NCBI GenBank assembly: GCA_021234155.1
Contig: JAJEKV010000011.1
Coordinates: forward strand, 7,859,132 to 7,923,131
Direction of reading: 5' to 3'
Source: Isoetes taiwanensis
Taxonomy: Eukaryota > Streptophyta > Lycopodiopsida > Isoetales > Isoetaceae
Length of the DNA stretch: 64,000 bases
Shown here: piece after piece, positions 33,201 through 44,139 of the stretch
How the letters are laid out: every line of letters begins with the position of its first letter
Position numbering within the stretch: position 1 is the first letter of the stretch
Position numbers and translations under genes: made by a program
Notes under the pieces: model-generated
Told to the model about the DNA's origin: nothing
The model's input: the letters and a program-made list of their open reading frames with translations, nothing else
Databases searched by the model: none

Positions 33201-33887
33201 TCCTCGCTTGTATACACAGAACAGAGGATATCCAAATATAATGTCAAGAATAAACCAAATAAAAACCTTAGATTGCAAAAATTCACTTCCCTCTTCTGGG
33301 CAAATATCACAGATCAGGATTGAGATATCAGAGATGAGGATTGAAGAAAGTGTCGATGTAGAACCAATTTTTTTGCTTGAAAACTTTTGGAGATGCTTGA
33401 GAAGAGAACAAAGTATGATCATGAGCCCAAGAATCCCCGGCATGAGGCGCCAGTGTTGAGTTTTGGGGTTCTTGGCATGACCTTGCAGCAGCAGTCCATG
33501 ACTGCCGGATGCCACAAGGCTGCCACAAATGCTCATGGATCAACAAAAGAAGATGGGAAGAAACTCCAAGAACAAGAACAAAACAAAGAATGAACAAAAC
33601 AGAATCATATTGATGCTCCAAAAGGAGGTGCTCCAAAACGTGAGCAAAAATCTAAACAATGAGAGGAAATGCTCTCTCTAAATAGTAGAGCAAAACCCTA
33701 ACCCTAAATGATATCTCACCCTCCACAGATCTAGGCTAAATCTGGGCCATAGATTGTGGGGTCCAATATGACAAATACATGTGGCCTATGCCACCTACCA
33801 CATATGTGGGCTAAATCTGGGCCCTAGATCAAGTGGTCCAATGTGATAAATACATGTGGCCTATGCCACTCATACATATGTTTAGCC
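30222..33887. mobile_element. Segment bounded by 438-bp direct repeats (LTR-like, no gag-pol)
   Basis: Two copies of 438 bp, 30222-30659 and 33450-33887, differ at only three positions that I can find (all transitions). They start CCAGTGTTGAG and end ATGTTTAGCC, and each contains an internal partial tandem copy of 'AAATACATGTGGCCTATGCC'. The 2.8 kb between them has no gag, RT or integrase frame. It contains CCGTG-rich sequence (30980-31540) and one 175-codon frame. This fits a non-autonomous LTR (LARD-like) element inserted recently. However, I could not find a target duplication, a convincing primer-binding site or a purine tract, so the mechanism is open. Confidence 0.6.
32397..32924 (+). 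CDS. Unrecognised 175-codon frame inside the LTR-like segment
   Basis: Longest frame of the interior. It contains a hydrophobic stretch ('IANIPFVFLLMQVEWKMWIL') and Cys-rich 'KQQCLCFCTYSTKAQ'. A possible acceptor ('TTTTTTGTTGATGCAG') at about 32574 lies inside it, which argues against a simple intact gene. No domain recognised. It could be chance. Confidence 0.2.
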   Translation: MFADQSNVLLANSMQKGTDNPRIVGANKIAGSLKNLNRNSSAATDYMIANIPFVFLLMQVEWKMWILCCTDEEVGPICLNMANASDIFLTWLMKQGHASSVFVLLLRKAGCKLPIAMIEILTKQQCLCFCTYSTKAQLRKLAGLSIGHKTTIVNATRIEQEKYFREEMGTKFGRF

Positions 33888-33889
33888 CA

Positions 33890-35108
33890 AAGGGCTAACA
33901 ACCAGCCTTGGAAGGTACAAAGAAGCTATCTTCTTTTGGTTGTTCAAATGTTTAGGCCTGGAAAAGAGGTAACAGTTGATGAGAGGGTTATTCCTTCAAG
34001 GAATAATCTCAACCCTGTACAAATCTATAACCCAAAGAAACCACATAAGTTTGGAGCTCAATTATGGACGCCATGCGAATCTTTATCCGGTTATTGCTTG
34101 CAATTCTCCATCTATGACAAGGTTGAGCAAAAAGAGGGTCTCGCATTTTATGCCGTGTCTCACCTTGTATCCAAGTTACATTCTCGTGGGCATCATGTCT
34201 TTTTTTATTGCTATTTCACTAGCAAGAAGCTTCTTGATTGGCTTTCCGCAAGGTGTCAAGGTGGCTGTGGTACAGTGAAAAGTAGCTGCTATAAGATGTT
34301 CCCATTGAAAGAGCTGAAATTATCATCAAGCAAAAGAGAGAATGTTCCAAGAGGTACGTATAATTTGCCTATTGCGAAAGATCTGGAAATTGTAGTTTGT
34401 GCATGGCAAGATAAGGATGAGATACTATTCACATCCAATTGCATTGGTGTGGAACAAACGGTAGTGAAGAGATTGGTCAAACCGGCAAAGAGAGAAGAAG
34501 TTTGTGCTCCTGAGATAGCAGCAGCATATAATAGGCATAAAGCTGGATGTGATGTTCATGATAGAATGTGTTTGGCTTCAAATTACAGCTTAGAGAGGGA
34601 AATGGTTCAATGGAAGTGGTGACATGTCTTATTTTGGGGATTGCTAGACTCTGTTCTAACCAATGCTTACATAATATTCAAGCATTGGAATCCAGATAAT
34701 TCACATTATCAATTCCTTATATAATTGCAATGCCAACTTGTTGAGAATACTTTGAATGGAGGACCTGTGACACGCAACTCCTTTGCCTCATGTACCTGGG
34801 TTCACAATACAAATTATAAAAGTGAAGGAGAGCACAGAGTTTGTGTAGTGCATGCTGCGCGGCGTATATTAGAAAAATGCAATGGTGTAGTCCATGATTC
34901 TGCCAAGGCAGTAAGAACGCGCTTTTTTTGTGAAGATTGCAAAGTTTATGTATGCCCTGGAGCTTGTGATAGGTTTCTACATTCAGAGGGATGGTATAAG
35001 TTGGAATCAAATAAGAGAGCTTTGAAACATATGAAAGCTACAACCAGGTCTGCACATGGTATTTCTAGTGCAGCTCATTTATTTGTTGTGATGTACAGAA
35101 AAATGTAA
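33890..35108 (+). pseudogene. piggyBac-type transposase, catalytic and Cys-rich domains
   Basis: A single frame crosses two in-frame stops (TGA 34620-34622, TAA 34722-34724). It shows 'FRPGKEVTVDERVIPSR' (first catalytic Asp), 'YNPKKPHKFGAQLWTPCES', 'SRGHHVFFYCYFTSKKLLDW', 'GTVKSSCYKMFPLKELKL', 'IAAAYNRHKAGCDVHDRM' (third Asp) and 'LLDSVLTNAYIIFKHW'. This is the order of the DDE_Tnp_1_7 family. The C-terminal Cys-rich finger follows ('RTRFFCEDCKVYVCPGACDR'). The second catalytic Asp, expected in 'VF.DNyyTS', is replaced (FYCYFTS), so this copy could not cut DNA even without the stops. Family members excise and insert at TTAA. The N-terminal domain between the acidic region and 'FRPGK' is missing or deleted. 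Confidence 0.88.
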
Positions 35109-36309
35109 TCTCCAACACTAGTACATGCTGATTTAGTACATGCATAATCTCCACAACCAGGTCTGCAAATTGTATCTTGTTATAAGCTATTGAATATATA
35201 ACAGGTTCAAACTTATTGTGAAACATTTTGGATCGGCATCTGTATCAGAAAACATTTTGATGATGATCAGATATAAAAAGAACAGGAAGGCGGCATTGAT
35301 AGATACAGGGGAAGCCGTACTGGGTAAAAGCACGCTGTGGTGTTCCAATTCGGCTGTCCCCCCTGTCCCCCCAAAATGTGGCATTGCATCCACCACTTTT
35401 GTGGTATGAAAGTATAATTATGGCACCGCTCAGCTGCCGGTATTTAAGAATAGAGTCCCGCTCAACTGTGGGGGAAATTCTAATTTCAAAAACTAAAATT
35501 CAAATTCAAATTCCTATTCTTTGGCCCCTTCCTGTTCTTTGCCTACGTCCTGTTCTTTGGCTCCCTCCCTGCTGCGAGCTCCAATCCATTGTGGATATGG
35601 ATGTTAATGAAGTAATCGTACACAAACCGCATTTGAGCACGAGGAGAAAACGAAGAAGAACCAAGGAACAAGAAATGTTGAAGAAAAGACGCCAGAGGAA
35701 AAGAAGAAGAGAAGAAAAATTGGAGCTTGCAGAATTGGCAGAAGGATCCGGTTCATCAAGAAGTGCAAGCAGTAAACGCCGTATTGTCCTTAGTTTGCTA
35801 ACGTCTTTCCATAAACAGACCAAAAGAATGGAGGATGGCACGAAGAAAGAAATTTTACTTGATTTTTTGAGGGATAAAACATTGGAAAAATTCATAGGTG
35901 AAGAATTAAAGGATTTGGAAGCCAAGAGCATCGTTATAAGGAGCCTCTAGGACTCCATGCATTCGGCCAAACTCTCTACCAGCAATGATCGCCTAGCGAC
36001 CAAGAATATTTGCCTTGCAATAACGTACCAGCCCGTGCGATTCGAAACAAGTGACAAAATCAGCCAGCGAGATCTTGGAAAGGTATTAGGTGTTCACCCA
36101 AGAAACCTGCAAAAGGCAAAGAAAAAGAGGGAAGAGATCGATTACAATGGTGGGAAATCGATGCAATTTCAGATGAACATATAGAAAAGATTCAAAAATT
36201 TTGGATTGAGAACACCAGAGTGTCTCCTAACACAAAGGATGTTAGAACTAGAAGATTGGAGAGAAATGTAAGAGAAGAACATGCTGCCCACTATCTGGAG
36301 GAATCACAT

Positions 36310-38125
36310 GTTAGTTTATTTCTGTTAATCATGTTTTCTTAGTTATGGTGCTTAGTATGGTGGTGCATGTGGTGGTTATTGTGTTGTACAGTGATTGTTG
36401 TACTGTATGCAGCATGTGAATTGTGTGTAGCTATAACTAACTGATCCTGAGATACAAATTTTTGTTGAATAAAGACAACTGTTGGAAAGTATGATATATT
36501 AAAAAAAGGATCTTACAAAATTTGGCTTTACAAAATTTGGCTTTCCATTGAAAGCTCTGTACCCGAGAACTAAATTTACATGCATGATTTCCTAAGCAAC
36601 AGGAAATCTTTGGTATGGTATTTCGAACGGGTGCATCCAAAATTATTGTTTTATGCACTAAAGCATCTAAGCTTTTCTGCATCATCGAGAATTTAACAGG
36701 ATGAGGTTTGCCAGTGCTTCCTGCATCCCCTGGTGGTAAGTACGCAATTCTGCCAGTAAAATCCGCTGTTGCAGAGTCAGAGCGGACAAGTAACAGAGAG
36801 CAAATATACCGTTTTGCCCTTTAAAGAAACATGTAACATAAGCTCATGAACTCGCCTAAGAGCTCTCTTCGATCAATCGACTCCAAGCATAGCCCGGTCA
36901 CGTTGTATGCCTTTAGGTTGGATTCGAATAAAGCAAAGAAGGTGGATTTAGGCATATCCACCTTCGGAGATTTATCACGAGCCCTATTTAACATGTCTTT
37001 GAATGCCCTCCTCGCTCACCCTACAATAGCCGTAGTGATCTCCGAACATCCCTCCTACCATGTTCTTTGGAATGAACTTCTTCGATTTGGCCGAATTGGG
37101 AATGAAACGCCAAAAATCGACGTAGGAACAGGATTTAGGACCCGGATCCTTTTCTAATGATTAGAAGAGGAATGTAATTATTATCGAGGGTGTACGCAAT
37201 TTCAAAAGTGTTTATGAGAGCGGGCTAGACAGATTTTTTTATGTCGGGCGAAATAGGATAAAAGTGATGTGATGTGATGTGTGTCGATGATGGTGTGGTG
37301 TGGTGTGGTGTGGTGTGGTGTGGTGTGGTGTGGTGTGGTGTGGTGTGGGTGGTGTGGTGTGGTGTGGTGTGGTGTGGTTTGTGGTGTGGTGTGGTGTGGG
37401 TTGCGTTATGTCCATGGTGTCATGTGGGTGTGTGCATGTTAATGTATGATCCGGAGAATCTCCCCTCACCCCACCACACCCCATCTATCCCACCACCATA
37501 GACTACCACCACATCTTTGCGACCACCATATTACCACCACATGCACACACATCCCACCACATCCACGCCACACCCCTCCACCACCACCACCACACTCCAC
37601 CACCACAACACCACACCACACCACCACCACTACACCCCCCCACCACACTCCACCACCACCACACTCCACCACACACCACCACGACCACCACACCCCCCAC
37701 CACCACACTCCACCACACCACATCATAGCACCACACACCACTACACACACCACCACCACCACCCCCACCACCACACCACACACCACTCCACCACCACCAC
37801 GCCCCACACACCACTCCACCACACTCCACCACCACCCCCCACCACCACACCCCACCACCACCACACACCACTCCACCACCCCCCACCACCACAATCCACC
37901 ACCACACTCCACCACCACCACACTCCACCACCACTCCACACTCCACCATTTGGTGTATGGTGTGTGGTGAATGGTATGGTGTGTGGTGGGGTGAGGTGTG
38001 GTGTGTGGTAATGTACACAGCACTAAGGTGCTCGTTCTGGTGAATATGATGAGTGTGGGGCATGGTATGGTGCATGGTTTGGTGTGGTATACACATCCTA
38101 ACAGTTTAGTGTTCATTTCATGCAG
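36310..38125 (+). other. Intron 1 of the DDE transposase gene, with unassigned frame 36846-37157
   Basis: The donor CACAT|GTTAGT and the acceptor TTTCATGCAG|ATG join 'EES H' to 'M LLFKRFLDQH' without a phase change. The 1.8-kb intron contains a 103-codon plus-strand frame ('PTIAVVISEHPSYHVLWNEL') that I do not recognise and the two simple-sequence arrays described separately. Confidence 0.6.
37291..37960. repeat. (TGGTG)n array followed by CCACCA-rich array
   Basis: From 37291 to about 37400 the strand is GGTGT/TGGTG pentamer repeats. From about 37500 to 37950 it is the complementary type (CACCACCA, CACACCAC). The two arms can pair with one another as a large imperfect hairpin. The long translated frames on both strands (His/Thr/Pro-rich or Val/Gly/Trp-rich) are artefacts of the repeat. 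Confidence 0.9.
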
Positions 38126-39030
38126 ATGCTATTGTTCAAGAGGTTTCTGGACCAACATCCAGAAATTAAGATTCGTCTTCGAGCTTTTGAGAAGCTAAAA
38201 CCCTGGTTTGTTGTGAAGTTGAAGGACTTCAATAGTTGCTGTTGCATTCAGCACGTGAGGATGCAAATGCTAGTGGATGGACTCAATGGGATGAGAACCA
38301 AACATCCGAAGAATTGCACTTGCACCTGCGATGTTTGTAGATAACTTGGTCAATGCAGGGCACACTAGCATAAAATTGCAAGTACAGGAAGCTTGTGGAG
38401 ATCTATATTGTGTCCAAAGAGTGAATTAGATGAGTTTCACAAGAAGGCGTGCATCCTTGGAAATTGTGAGCTGTGTGGAATCAAGAAGTTTCAGACCTGT
38501 CCCATGGAAGGAAGTGGCAGTAGGAAAGTGAAATGGGAGTACATTGACTATGAAAAGACAACGTCTCGAAGTTACGGTAGGAGACCCGACTCATCAAGAT
38601 TACAATGAGACAGAACCCAAGGAGCTTACGGATAAACCTGAAAGAGCGTCTAAAAATCTTTCCACTGCATAATTTCAGGTACCAATGGCAGGCAAAACAG
38701 TTTAAGGAGCTTCTGGAGAATCTCCCAGCAGATGCATGTCTCTCGGCAGTGGATTTTGCAGAGAATTATACATTCAAGGAACAAGAGGAGGTGCAGTCGA
38801 TGCGCTGGGTCAATAACCAGATTACCATTTTGGTTCAAATAACATATCAGTATGACTCAGTGGCAGATGAGATTATCAAGGAAACACATTACTATGTATC
38901 AGATGATAGGGAACACGATACTTTGTTTGTGCAACACTGCTTCATGAAGCACCACAAATATCTGGAGCAGAAAGGAAGGGTTCCAAAGAGACATTATATG
39001 TTTTCAGATGGTGCAACATCTCAATTCAAG

Positions 39031-40972
39031 GCTTTTAGACATGGAATAAATTACTACTCCTATATTTTAGTGTAGCCAAAATAGGTTTAGCTAAACTACC
39101 TTCAAATCGGGGCTAGAAGTTTCTAACACATGGCTAAACTAAATGGTTTTTCTCCATCATAATTTCTTGCTTTTGGCCAAATTTTCACAAAATGGAAAGT
39201 CAAATATTAGCCATCATGCTATAGTAATTCAAAAAAAATCCAAGCATTTTGGCAAAGGCATTTATTGTAAATATGTAAATCAAGACACAAACATACATGA
39301 ACATATTCAAAACCTAAAAAAAAAAGGACTACATTGTTCCTTTTTCTATAATGCTTCAACTTTGTACTTGGAACAAGAAAGAAAGTGCAAAAAAAAAGAA
39401 AAATATAAACCCTATCTGAAATTTCTCAAAGTTAGTACATACATTGGTGTTGAATTTTGGGCTAATCTATCCATTTTTCCAAGCCCACTCTATCTAGGTT
39501 TAGCTATTCGAGCTCATAAAATGAGAAAATTTCGCCGTTTTGCAGATAGAGGAGACTAAGACCTTTTCAACGGCAGTAAGGTCATATCAAACGGAGTTCG
39601 GATCTTCGACTTATAGTGTTTTTATCGTTTGTTTCGTGGATAACAAAATTAAAACAACACATCTTTGTGCATTGCAACTCCTTGTTGGTTCTAGCAAAAA
39701 GTAGGGGCATTGTCTACCTCAAACAAAACGTCACGCCAATGTACAAAAATAAGGACCCTCCTTTAAGTTATCGGACCACGAGAACTTCAACTGTCCACAA
39801 GCGCCGGACGTCTTAATGTGGTACATCCAATGATGAAAGATTCCTACTTGTATAAAATGCATGTGCACATTGTAAAGGCAAGATTTCTGGATCACGAGTT
39901 TCATCAATTAGTAATGTTCGTCCAGAGACGACTTTTAGACCAAATTACTGGTCCATAATTCAATAGAACTTGTCCTTGTCTACCTTTTGCAGTCGTGGTA
40001 AAATTGGGTTTAAATACAGATAACGTTAAAATTACCATGGAATCGATGCCCAAGAAGCTACTAAACAAAGGACAAATGCGAACCCCACTGCATGAGAAAA
40101 TAAAGAAGTCGTTTTATGTCATTATGATCCGTTGTTCTATTACATTTGGCTCTATGCCATGGAACAATGCAATTTCTATGCCACTAGCAAGGGCCGGATC
40201 CTTCTTGCCCTCCTCTCCTCGCGTTCGTATTCGCTCTCCCTTCTCTCGTCGGCTTCACGTCCCATCCTCCTCTCTGGATCTTGGCGTTCACCTCTTCTAG
40301 TGTCCCTTTCCACTTCTCGACTTTCAAAGTCCCTAGTACTGGCTCCTCTCCATTCCCTCCTGCCATCTCTCTCCCCAGCACTAGCTCCTCTCCATCCTCT
40401 CTGGTCATTTCTCTCTCTGCGCCTAGTGTCGACAATCATGTCATAACCCAAATGCTCCCCACGTTCCCTATCTTCCCTTCTTGAGAGCTGATCAATCTCA
40501 TAGTGCTCCTCATTTCTTTGCCTGACTCTATCTTCTCTTCGTGGCAAAACATCAAGATTGTCTTCTTGCCTCCCATGTTCATATCTTCTCCTCGTCTCCA
40601 TTGCATCTCCAAAATGTCTCTCGCCTCGTTGGCTCTCCCTGGATGCGATTGAACCAAACTCTCGAGATCGAGTACCCTCCTCAGTTTGTTCACGTCTGCG
40701 GGATTCCCTCGACAGGGGACGAGACCTTTCCAGACACACCAACGATGAGTCAGACTCTAATGCCTCGCGGCCTCTCGTCCTGATAGATATGTCTGAAGGT
40801 AAAGGTTTGGCTATTCAACCTAAAATCTCACTTGGATGGCAAAAAAGTTGGGCTAAAATTTTCTTTTTTTTGGGCATTTTTTCCATTTACTTTAGCCATT
40901 TTTCTTGGCAAACCTGCTACAAAATAGCCATTTGGCTAACCTTAGTCGTTATTTTATTCCATGCTTCTAGAC
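39031..40972. mobile_element. MULE-like non-autonomous insertion with 10-bp target duplication
   Basis: The element is 39041-40962 (1,922 bp). The left end ATGGAATAAATTACTACT and the right end on the minus strand, ATGGAATAAAATAACGACT, match over the first 18-19 bp with few differences. GCTTTTAGAC (39031-39040) and GCTTCTAGAC (40963-40972) flank it as a 10-bp target duplication. Removing it joins 'GATSQFK' to 'ASRPFYFVARYT' in the transposase frame. Duplications of 9-11 bp are typical of Mutator-like elements. No transposase is present; TAGCCAAA motifs recur near both ends. Confidence 0.8.
40176..40742 (-). CDS. Arg/Glu-rich 188-residue frame inside the MULE-like insertion
   Basis: An uninterrupted minus-strand frame starts ATGGTTTGTCTGGAAAGG and encodes mostly R, E, D and G ('RRREQTEEGTRSREFGSIA', 'RRGERQDPERRMGREADERR'). 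It resembles the low-complexity RE/RD-rich tails of RNA-processing proteins and may be a captured fragment of one. It ends close to the left part of the insertion. No folded domain is recognisable, and the composition alone can keep such a frame open. Confidence 0.35.
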   Translation of the reverse strand: MVCLERSRPLSRESRRREQTEEGTRSREFGSIASRESQRGERHFGDAMETRRRYEHGRQEDNLDVLPRREDRVRQRNEEHYEIDQLSRREDRERGEHLGYDMIVDTRRRERNDQRGWRGASAGERDGRREWRGASTRDFESREVERDTRRGERQDPERRMGREADERRESEYEREERRARRIRPLLVA

Positions 40973-42317
40973 CATTTTACTTTGTGGCTAGGTACACAAA
41001 CGACACTGATGTCTATATGATGTGGAATTTTTTTGGTTCTAACCACGGAAAAGGTGAACACGATGGCAAAGCTGCTGAGTTGAAGAGATGGTTAAGACAA
41101 CTGCAATTAAAATACAGCAGCATAAAATTGGGTAATGCTCATGAAGTGGTAGAAGTTGCCGAAGAGATGTTTACTTGTGGAACATCCGAGTGGATGAACA
41201 CATCTGAAACCAGTAAGAGGAAGAATATAAAAAGGTTCTTTTGGGAAGTCAAGGCGGAGGATATAGATAGAAAGAAAGCATGGGGTGCAGAAAGGATTTT
41301 GGACACTAGGCAGATCCATTGTGTACATGCATTCAATCCTGAATCTCCATTGCGGTTTGCACACGAGGGAACTTTCATGCTTCCGCGACTCACGCTTGGA
41401 TGGCATGTGGGGCGGTTGTGTGAACAAGCACTACGTTGATGATTGGAAACTTCAAGTTATTGTACCATCCTCCAATGTGCATGCGACATTGAGGATCGTA
41501 AATCCAAAGCAGGTCCTTGTTCTCCTCAATCCCACGATGTTAGCAGAGGCACTTAGAGTTGGTGATAATTTTGCTGTTGTTGCTCCGAAAGGGAATGATG
41601 AGGGTTCTGAATTTTGGATTCTGATGTGCACAAAACCAAAATGGATAGTGGAGAAAGACTTTCAACTCAATGGAACATGGTACCTCGCCGGTGATAGTGT
41701 CATAGAAGGTATGTATTACAAGAAGGGCGCAAGATCAACCGTCAGCTATGATCTTTGCAAGAAAGACGCATTTAGGCATAGTATTCACAAACACAGATCA
41801 CGTGCAATCGGACTTCACATGCCACCAACTAAACGTCAAAACAGATTTGTATATAGATATTTTGGATCCTTTAGATGAGGAGAAAATTTTCTGAGAATTT
41901 ACGAAGTTCTTTCGTAAATGTAAAACCATTACGTAGTTTTCAGAACTCAAGTGAAGTTTTGTGCTTCAGCTGTGAAAATGAGTTTGTTTTGATTTCTTTT
42001 CAAGATTTGAATTCTTCTGAAACACTTGATTCCTTTGTTTGTGAGATGAATTGAATATGAATTTTCATTGAAATGAATCGAGGTTACAATAACAATTATG
42101 TACATAAGAAAGATATCTGATGATTTAAGTACAAGGTGACTCATGCACCTACATACTTCCCAATACATATGTTCCCTCGGTTCCGGCTTTTGTTGCTTCT
42201 AATCTTAAAACTTCAAGCATGAACACTCTAACATCAACTAGATCCCGGTGCGAAATGTCCCACGACTGCTAGATTAACCACACTTTGTCAATAACGAGTT
42301 TGGTTTGTCTGCTGCAT

Positions 42318-43119
42318 TTAAGTTGACTTACTAGATCGTGCAGCGATATATTCACTCCTTTTAAGTACCCCCTCACAAATTTGTGCATAAACAAACATCT
42401 GGCGAGGAATACATGAATGACCATCGGTTTGAAGAGGCGTTCTAGAAATTTTCACAAACATCGAGGTTGTAAAGCTGAAATTATCGTGTCCAAGCAATTC
42501 CAGGAACCTGCACTCAAAGTTTGTTGTCATTGTGCCACAACAGCAAAATGCAATGAGCAAGCACTAACCTCTCAATATGTCTGCTTCTGCCATGCAAGCC
42601 CGAGCTATCAAAGTGATATATCCCTGGTTTATATCTGCAATGCGAGACACGCAGCGTGGTTTACAATCGAAAACGAGTCCGATGATGCCATCACTTAAAG
42701 GCAAAAAACATGTCGCGGCACTTATCCAGATTCACATGTTTCCTTATTGTTTTGTAACTATTTGTGTCCTTGGACAATGTCGAGTGAAAAAGAGGGTCAA
42801 AGAAATGAAAGGGATGGCTCATTCCTTGGAGAATCAAGTAGTATTCCATGTATCTGCAAACATATGCATATCATCTGGCACAATCCTGATGATCACAAAT
42901 CAGATGAAAGTATCACCTTGAGAAGAGGAGGATCAATTGATCATTGAACCACTGCGTATCAGCTTCCAAAATTTTGATGTCGGTGGAGTTAATCACGACA
43001 GTTTCAGTTCCACTCAGCACCACTTCCAGATGTGTATTTGGCTTTAGATAGTCAGGGACTGCCGAAGCTCTATCATCTCTAGTTCTAAACACACACGAGA
43101 ACATTTGCTCACAATCCAT
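42318..43119 (-). pseudogene. Ulp1-type (C48) cysteine protease domain, decayed
   Basis: The minus-strand frame 43119-42913 contains 'INSTDIKILEADTQWFNDQL', the D-x3-L-x4-W-(L/F)-ND entry of Ulp1 proteases. After a frame change 'HFFDPLFHSTLSKDTNSYKT' and 'RDMFFAFK' match the 'FF...L....Y..V.kW' region. 'GIYHFDSSGLHG' matches the 'i..lDSl...h' segment holding the catalytic Asp. 'KFLERLF' further on fits the helix after the catalytic Cys, but neither the Cys nor the His-Trp is clearly readable. Family members cleave SUMO-like modifiers. It lies downstream of the HAD domain on the same strand inside the 11.2-kb element and is riddled with stops. Confidence 0.55.
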
Positions 43120-43202
43120 TCAAATATTTTAAATTGAAAAAGTACAACACATATCATAGAAATTCTTTTACTTATATTGACTTTCAAAGAGTTTTACAAG
43201 AT

Positions 43203-43820
43203 TCATTTATGAAAATACTTGTCGAGCATTTTCATGCAGTTGCGCGACTCTTCAGAATCCCACATGTTCCACATTTGATGTTCCTTCACATAAGCTGGCA
43301 CACTTTCTGCAGCCAGAATTAAGTCCCTCCAGCCATGGTTTGAGTTGCTCCAAAAGGAAATTGGAATCCAACTTTGTCGGGGAGCAAAACTATTTGGACA
43401 TATCATTGTGTTCTATTTGGTTGGCGAGAACCCTTATATCTGCTGTCATCTATCAACAATGTGTTTGTCACCTGGTATCTCCAAAATTTCTGGTACACTT
43501 TGGACAGATCCTTAAGGAAAATTGGCTTATTAACCACTTTTAATTTTGTGTTGGTGCAGTCATCCTGATTCCAAATAAAAAGAAATCTGCCCTTATATTC
43601 CTGCAGCAACTTTCTCGTCAACAAGTCAACATTACTCTTAGCCTTTGAAAAACACCATTCTAAGAACTCCGAAATCCGGGCACGGAAATCTGCGCACTTT
43701 TGATGGTTCAATTTACGGATGGTCACTTCGGCTCTACCGATGGGGATCCTCTCTTTCAAGTCATAAAACTTGCCTAAAACCCCATTAAAATCCGAACAAG
43801 GAGAATTTCAGTTAACCTCT
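43203..43820 (-). pseudogene. FCP1-type HAD phosphatase domain
   Basis: Read on the minus strand: 'DFNGVLGKFYDLKERIP' (motif I region, D-x-N-G-V-L, near 43785), 'CADFRARISEFLEWCFSKAK', 'YKGRFLFIWNQDDCTNTKL', 'PIFLKDLSKVYQKF' and 'NTLLIDDSRYKGSRQPN' (motif IV, D-D-S). The tail is 'DLILAAESVPAYVKEHQ'. This matches plant FCP1-homology/NIF-like proteins ('DLNG.L', 'WDQSHCT..G', 'KPLVLKELRKLW', 'NTLLVDDSPYKALLNPP'). Frameshifts occur near 43795 and 43400, and the 'WSSA' motif II is not readable. It is part of the minus-strand cargo gene of the 11.2-kb transposon. Confidence 0.75.
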
Positions 43821-44139
43821 TGGTTTTGTTGGTTGAGGTTGTATTGGACTCGTTTGAGCGATCGCATCTTGTCCGGGATCCGGGGTTTCTTTGTCAACTT
43901 CATCACTGCATCGCATTTGGCTCATATTCAGCACCAAAACTTTTTTTCCGGTGAAGGACCCGTCTGCATGAATGAATCTCAAGGGAATTAATTTTCCCCT
44001 AAATCGGATGCACTAGGAATCTCTTTCGTCATGGCTTCGGTTCGCATTAGCATTTATCTCTGCAACATCGGTAAACATTAGTTAAGGCACTTGTTTGCGG
44101 CGAATCTATATTGTTTGCAAAAGAGACAAGCAAAAGAGA

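Larger units (their letters stand above)
35597..41875 (+). pseudogene. DDE transposase with DFAENY / SDGATSQFK / HGKGEHDG motifs, spliced and interrupted
   Basis: The ATG at 35597 opens a basic coiled coil ('RRKRRRTKEQEMLKKRRQRK') and 'LGKVLGVHPRNLQKAKKKR'; a stop lies at about 35948 and a frameshift near 36150. Then 'IQKFWIENTRVSPNTKDVRT' leads to a donor at 36309/36310; the intron runs to the acceptor at 38125. Exon 2 gives 'LFKRFLDQHPEIKIRLRAFE', the Cys cluster 'CTCTCDVC' with 'CILGNCELCGIKKFQTCP', and the catalytic-looking 'CLSAVDFAENYTFKEQEEVQ' and 'HYMFSDGATSQFK'. A MULE-like insertion (39041-40962) interrupts it. After it come 'RPFYFVARYTNDTDVYMMW', 'NHGKGEHDGKAAELKRWL' and a C-terminal domain ('GDNFAVVAPKGNDEGSEFWI') ending near 41875. 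I read D (DFAENY), D (SDG) and D/E (GEHDG) as the likely triad. It is the transposase of the 11.2-kb element. Superfamily not certain. Confidence 0.75.

Noticed and set aside
37446-38116. Long frames of 160-216 codons on both strands
   Set aside because: Products are His/Pro/Thr or Val/Gly/Trp repeats caused by the CCACCA/GGTGT arrays.
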